Part shown: piece by piece, positions 34,075-41,239 of the stretch
Layout: each line of letters starts with the position of its first letter
How positions within the stretch are numbered: the stretch's first letter is position 1
NCBI GenBank assembly: GCA_028716525.1
Contig: JAQUPQ010000037.1
Coordinates: 1-41,239 of the forward strand
Reading direction: 5' to 3'
Length of the DNA stretch: 41,239 bases
Source of the DNA: Terriglobia bacterium
Lineage (GTDB): Bacteria > Acidobacteriota > Terriglobia > JAIQFV01
Made by a program: the position numbers and the translations under genes
Notes under the pieces: generated by a model
Told to the model about the DNA's origin: nothing
What the model saw: the letters and a program-made list of their open reading frames with translations, nothing else
Database searches by the model: none

Positions 34075-34433
34075 TAAATTCCAAATTCCAAAACCAAATT
34101 CCAAGCAAAAACCAAATTCCAAATCTCAAACTATAGCGTGATTACTCGTTCCTGATAACACCAGAGGATCCAGCTGCATGAATGAGAACTTCCTCTGACG
34201 GCGGCTGTTGATGCAGTTCCGACCTGCGCAATGTCATTGTGAGAAGACAAAATCCCCCTTGGGGGATGAAAGAATCGTAGCCTGGGCCGTGAGGCCCAGG
34301 ACACCGACTCGAAACCGAGCAAGCTCCCGAAGGGAGCGACATAAACGAATCGGATCCCGATCCCTTAGCATCAACTCATTCAGATTGGATAGTGAATTGT
34401 GGTTTTTGCTTGGATTTTGGATTTTGGAATTTA
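34075..34433. mobile_element. MITE-like element with A-rich inverted ends
   Basis: The left end (34075-34113) and right end (34401-34433) are imperfect inverted repeats: both, read inward, start TAAATTCCAAA and end TCCAAGCAAAAACC, with a 6-nt insertion in the left copy. The 359-bp element holds no gene and carries a three-hairpin unit. TA occurs at both outer ends, compatible with a TA target duplication, although it is part of the palindromic ends and so is not proof. It occupies the 432-nt gap between the hypothetical gene and the response regulator gene. Confidence 0.6.
34252..34337 (+). repeat. Three-hairpin (A-B-C) unit inside the MITE-like element
   Basis: A is ATCCCCCTTGGGGGAT (34252-34267), the linker is GAAAGAATCGTAG, B is CCTGGGCCGTGAGGCCCAGG (34281-34300), an extra small hairpin CTCG/CGAG lies at 34308-34319, and C is GCTCCCGAAGGGAGC (34323-34337). 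The A-B linker shares AATCGTAGCCTG with the arrays at 28.2-29.9 kb, while all three stems have different, still paired arms. Confidence 0.7.
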
Positions 34434-34454
34434 TCAGTGCCGGACTGCCAATTC

Positions 34455-35078
34455 TCAATGAGGGCCCGGCATTCTAAGTTTGTCAGCCATACGCAACAAA
34501 TCAGGAAGAGAGACCGCTTGCATCTTATGCATCACGCGACCGCGATGCAATTTAACGGTGGCCTCGCTGGTTCCCAACTCCCCGGCGATCTGCTTGTTCA
34601 AAAGGCCTCGAACTACCAGGGCCATTACTTCCTGTTCGCGGGGTGTGAGGGTTTCATAACGATCTCGATATTCTGCCTTCTCCGCCTGTTGCGCCCGCAC
34701 CTCGCGATCCCGCTCCAAGGCTAACCGGACGGCGTCCAGAAGATCCTGATCGCGAAATGGTTTGGTCAAAAACTCCACCGCTCCGGCCTTCATGGCGCGT
34801 ACCGACATCTGAATATCGCCATGGCCCGTGAGGAAGACGATCGGGATATTCACGTTGGCTTCAGCAATTTTCCGCTGCACATCCAGCCCGCTCAAGCCCG
34901 GCAGTCTCACATCCAGGATAAGGCAACTCGGGACGTCGGAGCGCTGTCTTGACAAAAACTCTTGCGCGCTGCCAAAGGTCTCGACTTCCAGCCCCACAGA
35001 CCTCAACAGATTCTTCAATGCTCTCCGGACTGAATGATCGTCGTCCACGACATAAACAGCCGTATGGTCCGGGCTCAT
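34455..35078 (-). CDS. FixJ/NarL-type response regulator (receiver plus LuxR HTH)
   Basis: The 207-residue protein has a receiver domain (acidic D12-D14, phospho-acceptor D56 in LILDVRLPGLSGLDV, T84 in VFLTGHGD, K106 in FLTKPF) and a C-terminal LuxR-type helix-turn-helix (LTPREQEVMALVVRGLLNKQIAGELGTSEATVKLHRGRVMHKM, about residues 143-186). It is thus a DNA-binding transcription regulator. Its ATG overlaps the stop codon of the upstream kinase gene (ATGA), so it is almost certainly the output of the adjacent kinases. Confidence 0.94.
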   Translation of the reverse strand: MSPDHTAVYVVDDDHSVRRALKNLLRSVGLEVETFGSAQEFLSRQRSDVPSCLILDVRLPGLSGLDVQRKIAEANVNIPIVFLTGHGDIQMSVRAMKAGAVEFLTKPFRDQDLLDAVRLALERDREVRAQQAEKAEYRDRYETLTPREQEVMALVVRGLLNKQIAGELGTSEATVKLHRGRVMHKMQAVSLPDLLRMADKLRMPGPH

Positions 35079-38000
35079 GCCTGACCCTCACTTTCTGACG
35101 GTAGACTGAATCGGACCGACAATCCCGGTCCGTCGTTTGCCTCGGCCCAAATTCGGCCCCCATGGGCTTCAATGATGGATCGATTGATGGTCAGACCCAA
35201 CCCCATACCATTGGATTTAGTCGTGAAGAAAGCGTCGAAAATCCTGTTAATGTCCTGCTGCTTGACCCCCATACCGGAATCTCGCACCGTCACAAGAACG
35301 CCGGGGCGTCCATCCGGACCGGCGCACTTTTCTGAACTCACGAGCAATTCGTGTGATCGACCTAAGGCCAAGGCCATGGCGTCCCGGCTGTTTATCATCA
35401 AATGCAAAACCACTTGCTGCAATTGGACCCGATCACCCCGCACTGCAGGGAGTCCGGTGCCAAGTTTGACTCGCATCGAAACTTCGCACCTTTGCAACTC
35501 AGTCTTCGCTAAAGCGATGGCCTCTTGAACTACTTCATTGATATCGAAGATCGCCATCTCGTGTTCGTCTTTCTTCAAGAAGCTCCGAATGCGGCGAATG
35601 ACCTCACCGGCTCGATTCCCATCCCGGACGATCAGTGCCAGGGATTCCTTCACCTCGGGAAGGTTGGGCGTCCTGCTGCCAAGCCAGCGGAGACCCGCCT
35701 CGGCATTGGTGACGATGCCGGCGAGCGGTTGATTGACCTCGTGGGCGATGGAGGTGGCCAGCTCGCCCACCGTCAAGGCCCGCAACACTTGCGCCAGCTC
35801 CGCCTCCAATTCCCGAGCTCTCCTCTCAGAAGCCAACGTCTGCTCGTTTCGAAGCCCCTCGAGGCGCTGCTGTTCCAACCGTTGGGTAATATCCTCGATC
35901 GCCAGAAGGATAGTTTCGTCATAGGGTGCAGGCTGCCGGATCACCCGACCGCTGAGCAGCATCGTCTTCCGCCCGATGCTTTCAAATTCATGTTCCACCA
36001 TAAAATCATTGAATCCCCCGGCGTCCGGAAGAATTTCCTCCAGCGCCTCCCGCAGCTTAGGGATGTTCCATTGTCGATTGCCGAGATCGTAGATGAAACG
36101 ATCCTTTGTCTCGGCCTCGGTGACCCTGAAGGTTTTGTAAAATGCCCGATTTACCCTCCGGATCTTGAGGTCTTTACTCAAAATCACGAGAGGTTGTCCA
36201 ACGGTTTCGACGACCGCCTCAGCATAGTCCCGGGAATGCTTGATGGCATCGATATCGTGCAGCACCAAGAGAGCCCCGTCTATTTTATGGTCCACTTTGT
36301 ATGGCAACACCTGAAGTAAATACCCGCGACCATCCACTCCCTGAATCTCTCGCTCCCCGGGAGTAGCCCCTTTGACCACGCTGCGGAGCAATTCCAGCAG
36401 GTCCGGCACATCAATATTGGGCTTCAAATCAGAGATTAATCGCCCCACGTCGGACTCGATGAGATTCAGCATGGGTTCGATGGTGCGGGTGAAACGCCGG
36501 ATCTTCAGGTCTTTTCCGACCATGACCAAAGGCACTGTAATACTGGTCAGCACGTTCGATAGGTCGCTGTTTACTTCAGTCAATGCGGCGTTACGAATTC
36601 TCAACTCCTCATTGACCGTATTCAATTCCTCATTAGCGGATTGCAGCTCTTCTTTGGCTGTTTCCAACTCTTCGTTGCTTGCCTGCGCTTCCTCGTTGGC
36701 GGATTTGAGTTCCTCGGAAGCGGCCTCCTGCTCTTCGATGATGGATTGAAGATATTCCCTGGTCGCCGCCAGCTCCTCTTTAAGATGGACGTTCTCCCGC
36801 CGCACGCGCACTCCGGCGGCCTTGGACGGTTTGGCGAGGCGGTTCACCTGCTCATCGGCACGGAGACCGGCCGGCGCTGTTGTTGCGTTGATCTCCTCAA
36901 ACAGAACCATGAAATGCCGCGCCTTGGCACGAACCGGCCCCTTGATGGGAATGACCTTGAGATGAACCTCTTTGAATTGCCCGTTCTGCTTGACACGAAT
37001 GGGCAAAGCAATGGTCCCCTTACTCCGTTTTGCCCTCTCGATCATCTTACGCAAGCTGACCACCAGCCCCTCACGCGCCATCCTGAGAAGGTTGTAAGTT
37101 GGCTCGCCGGGCGCAAGCTGGAGGTAAGGACCGGTATCGCCGCGAACGTGAACAACGGTCATGGCATCATCAACGATTACGCCGGCCGGAGCATACTGGC
37201 TCAGCAGCATCCGCTCCGCGGTTCTTTGCACATTGGGAGCCGCACGGGCGTTCTCGCCCGTCGATTCACTGCCATTTGTACTGGTCCACGACGGTCCGCT
37301 CGCAAGGAATGGAACATTCAGCGGATAGGAACCCGGTTGCTTCGAATAAAGCCTGATCTTCTTCTCCACCGGAACAAATGCATGCGGAAGCGCACCCACA
37401 CCTTCCGACGGCCCGAGCAGGAGGAGGCCCTCCGGTTTCAGGGCATAATGGAATATCGACAACGCTTTGGTCTGCAAGACCGGCCCGAAATAAATCAAGA
37501 CATTACAACAACTGATCAAGTCGAGATTATGGAAGGGCGGATCTTTGATGAGGTTTTGTTTGGCAAAGACGCACATCTCGCGAATCATTTTACGGATTTG
37601 ATAACCGCCATTCGCTTTTGTGAAAAACCGTTTTAACCGGGCCGCCGAGACGTCGCCCAGTCCCGCTGTGTCATATATTCCTGTGCGCGCCTTCTCCAAT
37701 CCCGTCTCACTGACATCCGTTGCAAATATCTGAATGGGTACGTTGGCCTTTCTGCGCTCCAAATACTCGGCCAAACAAATCGCGATAGAGTAGGCCTCTT
37801 CGCCGGTCGCACAGCCGGGAACCCAGACCCGGATGGGGTTATCCGAAGATCGGTTCTTGAGAATTTCAGGAAACACCCTGTGTTCCAGGGTTTCATATGC
37901 TTTATGTTCCCGGAAAAATGAAGTGACGCAGATCAGGAGGTCGTCTGCCAGTGCCCGCACCTCGGCAGGATTCTCGTGGAGATACGTGGAATATTCGCTC

Positions 38001-38839
38001 ACTTTCTCAGAGCCGTGGAGAACCATGCGCCGATGTATGCGTCGACGGATGGTCGGTGCCTTGTAATGCGCAAAATCGTTGCCTGTCGCCGACCTCAAAA
38101 GACGAAACACGCGGTTCAGTTCAAACTCCGTCTCTTGTGCAGCGTCATCAGCCTGTTCCGGCTTGCGGGCAACGTAGGGATGTTGCGCCAGTCGCACCAA
38201 TCGCTTTGCAATTTCGGTCGGTGGCATGACGAAATCCGCGACCCCGGCCGCAATCGCACTGCGAGGCATGCCGTCGAATTTCGCCGAAGAGGGTTCCTGA
38301 GCGAACGTGATGCCGCCTTCGACTTTAATCGATTTGAGACCGAGCGTGCCGTCTGAGGCGGTGCCCGAAAGCACGATGCCGATAGCGGTGCTGCCCGCAT
38401 CGGAGGCCAAGGATCGAAAGAAATGATCGATGGGCAGGTTTCGGCCGGGTTCGCGGGGTTCAACCCTTAAGCGGCCACCGGACAGACTCAAGCACACCCC
38501 GGGCGAGATGACGTAAACGTGATTCGCTTTCACCGTCGTGTCGGTCCTGACTTCCTGGACCGGCATTCGGGAAGCCTTTGAGAGAAGATCGGTCAGTTGG
38601 CTGTGTTGTTTCGGGTCCAAGTGCTGAATCAGCACGAAGGCCATGCCGGATTCCGCGGGCATCGGCTTGAGGAACGCGGTGAAAGCCTCCAACCCACCCG
38701 CCGATGCTCCCACACCAACAATCGGGAACACGTGCTTCTTCGCGACAGATGGCTCGGCCGCATCCGGTGCATGCTCTTTTTCAGGCGGTTGGGCCTTCTC
38801 CGTTTCACCTTCTGCCGCAAAACGTTTCGATCGCCTCAT
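35075..38839 (-). CDS. CheB-CheR-PAS hybrid histidine kinase
   Basis: A 1254-residue signalling protein. Residues about 38-225 form a CheB methylesterase domain with the triad S46 (GASAGG), H73 (IQHLD) and D163 (SGTASDGT). Residues about 240-490 form a CheR methyltransferase (VPGCATGEEAYSIA at about 336-350). A long Glu-rich coiled coil (about 680-760) is followed by PAS-like segments. The C-terminal kinase has the phospho-acceptor H1033 (SIAHEVNQPL) and an ATPase domain (INSRDAM, DSGMGV, GMGLGL). No receiver domain lies at the CheB N-terminus, so control is probably not by classical CheA phosphotransfer. No membrane segment is seen. It overlaps both neighbours by ATGA. Confidence 0.93.
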   Translation of the reverse strand: MRRSKRFAAEGETEKAQPPEKEHAPDAAEPSVAKKHVFPIVGVGASAGGLEAFTAFLKPMPAESGMAFVLIQHLDPKQHSQLTDLLSKASRMPVQEVRTDTTVKANHVYVISPGVCLSLSGGRLRVEPREPGRNLPIDHFFRSLASDAGSTAIGIVLSGTASDGTLGLKSIKVEGGITFAQEPSSAKFDGMPRSAIAAGVADFVMPPTEIAKRLVRLAQHPYVARKPEQADDAAQETEFELNRVFRLLRSATGNDFAHYKAPTIRRRIHRRMVLHGSEKVSEYSTYLHENPAEVRALADDLLICVTSFFREHKAYETLEHRVFPEILKNRSSDNPIRVWVPGCATGEEAYSIAICLAEYLERRKANVPIQIFATDVSETGLEKARTGIYDTAGLGDVSAARLKRFFTKANGGYQIRKMIREMCVFAKQNLIKDPPFHNLDLISCCNVLIYFGPVLQTKALSIFHYALKPEGLLLLGPSEGVGALPHAFVPVEKKIRLYSKQPGSYPLNVPFLASGPSWTSTNGSESTGENARAAPNVQRTAERMLLSQYAPAGVIVDDAMTVVHVRGDTGPYLQLAPGEPTYNLLRMAREGLVVSLRKMIERAKRSKGTIALPIRVKQNGQFKEVHLKVIPIKGPVRAKARHFMVLFEEINATTAPAGLRADEQVNRLAKPSKAAGVRVRRENVHLKEELAATREYLQSIIEEQEAASEELKSANEEAQASNEELETAKEELQSANEELNTVNEELRIRNAALTEVNSDLSNVLTSITVPLVMVGKDLKIRRFTRTIEPMLNLIESDVGRLISDLKPNIDVPDLLELLRSVVKGATPGEREIQGVDGRGYLLQVLPYKVDHKIDGALLVLHDIDAIKHSRDYAEAVVETVGQPLVILSKDLKIRRVNRAFYKTFRVTEAETKDRFIYDLGNRQWNIPKLREALEEILPDAGGFNDFMVEHEFESIGRKTMLLSGRVIRQPAPYDETILLAIEDITQRLEQQRLEGLRNEQTLASERRARELEAELAQVLRALTVGELATSIAHEVNQPLAGIVTNAEAGLRWLGSRTPNLPEVKESLALIVRDGNRAGEVIRRIRSFLKKDEHEMAIFDINEVVQEAIALAKTELQRCEVSMRVKLGTGLPAVRGDRVQLQQVVLHLMINSRDAMALALGRSHELLVSSEKCAGPDGRPGVLVTVRDSGMGVKQQDINRIFDAFFTTKSNGMGLGLTINRSIIEAHGGRIWAEANDGPGLSVRFSLPSESEGQA

Positions 38840-41239
38840 GAGAGGCTCCTCGAGACAGTCCTTGCTTCATTTTCGGTGTCGGTCGGCAAACTGAACTGGA
38901 CCGTCAGCCCCGGGCCGTCCCCTGCTTCAGCCCAAATACGGCCCCCGTGGGCTTCGATGATTGATCGGCTGATCGATAAGCCCAACCCCATACCGTTGGT
39001 CTTGGTTGTGAAAAAGGCCTCAAAAATCCTGGTTGTATCCTCAGGTCTGATTCCAACGCCAGAATCTTGAATCTTAACAAGAATCCCGCCCCCATTGGAC
39101 TCTTGCGACGTGACCACCAGATCGCGTGGTCGATCGTTTACAGTAATCATGGCGTCGCGGCTGTTCATGATCAAATTCAGAAACACTTGCTGCACACCAA
39201 TCCTGTCTCCCAGGACTCGTGGAAGTCCGGTGGCGAATTGAGTCCGCACCTCAACTCCACTCCTTATCAAGTGAGACTCCGCCAGAGCCAACACCTCCTG
39301 AAACGCTTCGTTGATATCGAATGATGTTATTTCCTGGTTCCCTTTCTTCAAGAATCCACGAATCCGTTGAATCACGGCACTCGCACGATTCGCATCGCGC
39401 GCAATTAATGCCAGCGATTCCCTGACCTCCGGAAGATTCGGTGGTTCGCTGCCAAGCCAGCGAAGTCCGGCTTCGGCGTTGGTCACTACCCCGGTAAGAG
39501 GTTGATTGACCTCATGCGCAATAGATGAGGCCAATTCGCCCAGCGTCAACCCCCTGGCGACGCGAGCCAGTTCAGCTTCCGTTTCTCGCAGGGCTCTCTC
39601 AGATGCCAACGTGCTTTCCTTGGCCACCATTTCGAGGCGCTCCTGTTCCATCCGTTTGCGTTCCGTGATATCCACAACCGCGCTCAACACCCATCGGCCT
39701 CGGCTGGTCTCGATCGGGTTCAGGGCGATCTCGACTGGAAACTCACTCCCGTCCTTGCGGCGCCCACGGAGGTCCCGGCCTTCTCCCATCAGCCGGGCTT
39801 CCGGATTGGCGTAAAAGCTCTTGCGATACTGCACGTGCGAATCGCCAAGTCTCAGGGGGGCGAGAAATTCGACCGGCTGGCCGATCATTTCCTCATGGCT
39901 ATAGCCGAATAACCTCTCCATCTCGGAGTTGACCAGAATCATCTTTCCCTCTTCGTCCGTTACAATCATGCCATTGGGGGCCGCCTCCACCGCCAGTCGG
40001 AATCGTTCCTCGGCTTGCCTCCGCTCGGTGATGTCGCGAAAGATGAGCACGACGCCGATGATTTCTCCGCGGGCATTGCGGATCGGAGCCGCACTGTCGT
40101 CGATCGCGGTCTCCTTCCCATCCCGAGAGATGAGGACCGTGTGATTGGCTAATCCGGCGATCTGTCCCTCCCTGATCACTCTCGTCACCGGGTTTTCCAC
40201 CTTCAGCCCAGACTTCTCATTGACGATACGGAATACTTCCTCGAGTGGCCGGCTAACCGCTTCCTCAAGGCCCCATCCCGTCAACTGCTCCGCCACCGGA
40301 TTCAAATAGGAAACACGGCCGGAAATATCGGTCGTCATGACGGCATCCCCGATGCTGTTCAGTGTAACCCGCAGGCGCTCCCGCTGCTCCGCGATCTCTT
40401 CCTTGGCGCGTACCTCGGGCGTCATGTCGCGAACGATTTTGGAGGCGCCGATAACCCGACCGTCGGAATCAAGGACCGGCGACACCGAAACAGACGCATG
40501 GATCAATTTTCCTGCCTTGGTGCGGCGAAGCGTTTCGAAATGATTCACCCGTTCGCCTTCCGCGATCCGTTTCAAAATGGCCGTCATCTCATCCGGGTGA
40601 CCGGGAACCTCCAAGAGTGAAATCGGCTTGCCGATCATTTCCTCGGCTGAATAGTCAAACATCCGCTCCGCGCCCCGGTTCCAACTCGTGACCACGCCGT
40701 CTAAATTCTTGCCGATGATGGCGTCGTCAGAGGACTCGACAATCCACGAGAGTACCTGCCTCGTTCGCTCGGCTTGCCTTCGTGCCGTGATATCCCGAAA
40801 CACCAGTACGGTGCCCTGGACCGCTCCGGCTCCATCGCGAATCGGAGCAGCGCTGTCGTCGATGGGGATTTCTTCGCCGCTCCGCGTAATTAGAACTGTG
40901 TGATTCGCCAGTCCAACAACGGCACCCTCTCGCAACACCTTTTCGACGGGGTTTTGGACGGTCGCACGAGTGAATTCATTAACGATCCGGAAGACCTCCG
41001 CCAGGTCCTGGCCCACCATCTCCTCCTCCGACCAGCCTGTCAGTGACAGGGCGACCTTGTTGGCAAACGTAACCCGACCGACTTCATCAGTCGCTATGAC
41101 CGCATCTCCAATACTCGCCAGGGTCGTCTCGAACCGCTGCTTTTGTTCACGTTCGGCATACTTGGAGCGCGTTGCCCGAGCCACTGCTCGCCGTTCCGAA
41201 TCGCTGATCAATGCCAGGCCAAACGACGCCAAAACGAAA
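38836..41239 (-). CDS. Multi-PAS sensor histidine kinase (N-terminus cut by window edge)
   Basis: The frame is open to the window end, so the true start lies beyond it; about 800 residues are visible. The first visible residues (FVLASFGLALISDSERR) could be the end of a membrane helix. Four PAS domains follow, at about visible residues 36-150, 155-275, 280-400 and 405-525; the first and third are near duplicates (SIGDAV, EVFRIVNE, GLANHTVLI, DDSAAPIR in both). The kinase core has the phospho-acceptor His at about residue 573 (SIAHEVNQPL) and ATPase motifs NSRDAM, DSGVGI and GMGLGL. This core closely resembles that of the next gene in the operon. The ligand is unknown. Confidence 0.92.
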   Translation of the reverse strand, partial: FVLASFGLALISDSERRAVARATRSKYAEREQKQRFETTLASIGDAVIATDEVGRVTFANKVALSLTGWSEEEMVGQDLAEVFRIVNEFTRATVQNPVEKVLREGAVVGLANHTVLITRSGEEIPIDDSAAPIRDGAGAVQGTVLVFRDITARRQAERTRQVLSWIVESSDDAIIGKNLDGVVTSWNRGAERMFDYSAEEMIGKPISLLEVPGHPDEMTAILKRIAEGERVNHFETLRRTKAGKLIHASVSVSPVLDSDGRVIGASKIVRDMTPEVRAKEEIAEQRERLRVTLNSIGDAVMTTDISGRVSYLNPVAEQLTGWGLEEAVSRPLEEVFRIVNEKSGLKVENPVTRVIREGQIAGLANHTVLISRDGKETAIDDSAAPIRNARGEIIGVVLIFRDITERRQAEERFRLAVEAAPNGMIVTDEEGKMILVNSEMERLFGYSHEEMIGQPVEFLAPLRLGDSHVQYRKSFYANPEARLMGEGRDLRGRRKDGSEFPVEIALNPIETSRGRWVLSAVVDITERKRMEQERLEMVAKESTLASERALRETEAELARVARGLTLGELASSIAHEVNQPLTGVVTNAEAGLRWLGSEPPNLPEVRESLALIARDANRASAVIQRIRGFLKKGNQEITSFDINEAFQEVLALAESHLIRSGVEVRTQFATGLPRVLGDRIGVQQVFLNLIMNSRDAMITVNDRPRDLVVTSQESNGGGILVKIQDSGVGIRPEDTTRIFEAFFTTKTNGMGLGLSISRSIIEAHGGRIWAEAGDGPGLTVQFSLPTDTENEARTVSRSLS

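Overview
The window looks like a chromosomal segment of an Acidobacteriota bacterium, probably an uncultivated lineage. The main clues are two tandem exported proteins of the VWFA-related acidobacterial type, a large Oar-like TonB-dependent receptor, a DUF2934 protein, and lpxD, which implies a Gram-negative lipid A envelope. No rRNA, tRNA or CRISPR array was recognised. The assignment rests on gene families only.

Layout. (1) 1-6374, plus strand: 3' end of a TonB-dependent receptor with a strong terminator, then a promoter and two VWFA-related exported proteins. (2) 6375-6815: intergenic stretch full of short palindromes. (3) 6816-10675: lpxD (minus), then murJ and xerD (plus), which are envelope and chromosome housekeeping genes. 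(4) 10706-17211, minus: a six-gene nucleoside uptake and catabolism operon in the order pdp, nupC, punA, cdd, exported amidohydrolase, deoB, with a consensus-like promoter at 17256-17284. It takes up nucleosides, deaminates and phosphorolyses them, and feeds (deoxy)ribose 1-phosphate to phosphopentomutase. (5) 17413-22851, plus: a small FixH-like lipoprotein, a 1359-residue multidomain flavin/iron-sulfur oxidoreductase, and an exported cyclophilin. (6) 23157-28046: a purine-type NCS2 permease (minus), a serine hydrolase, a DUF493 protein, and a likely pterin pair made of a PTR1/FolM-like short-chain reductase and a 6-pyruvoyl-tetrahydropterin synthase family enzyme. (7) 28204-29872: an IS200-type HUH transposase between two oppositely oriented arrays of a three-hairpin repeat. 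(8) 29974-33816, minus: sugar-nucleotide transferase, a stand-alone receiver, small accessory proteins, a VOC protein, a receiver remnant and a DUF2934 protein. (9) 34075-34433: a MITE-like element with inverted ends carrying another three-hairpin unit. (10) 34455-41239, minus: three translationally coupled signalling genes, namely a multi-PAS histidine kinase (cut by the window edge), a CheB-CheR-PAS hybrid histidine kinase and a FixJ-type regulator.

The least explained material is a dispersed repeat family. Its units have hairpins in fixed order (A, B, C) with short conserved linkers, while the hairpin arms differ between loci and remain self-complementary. It occurs at four places here, once as arrays around a Y1 transposase and once inside a MITE-like element. 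The other strong leads are the giant oxidoreductase, which joins a glutamate-synthase-small-subunit-like module to a PyrK-like module behind an unrecognised N-terminal region, and the reductase with the Asp-Tyr-Lys active site of pteridine reductases next to a pterin synthase.
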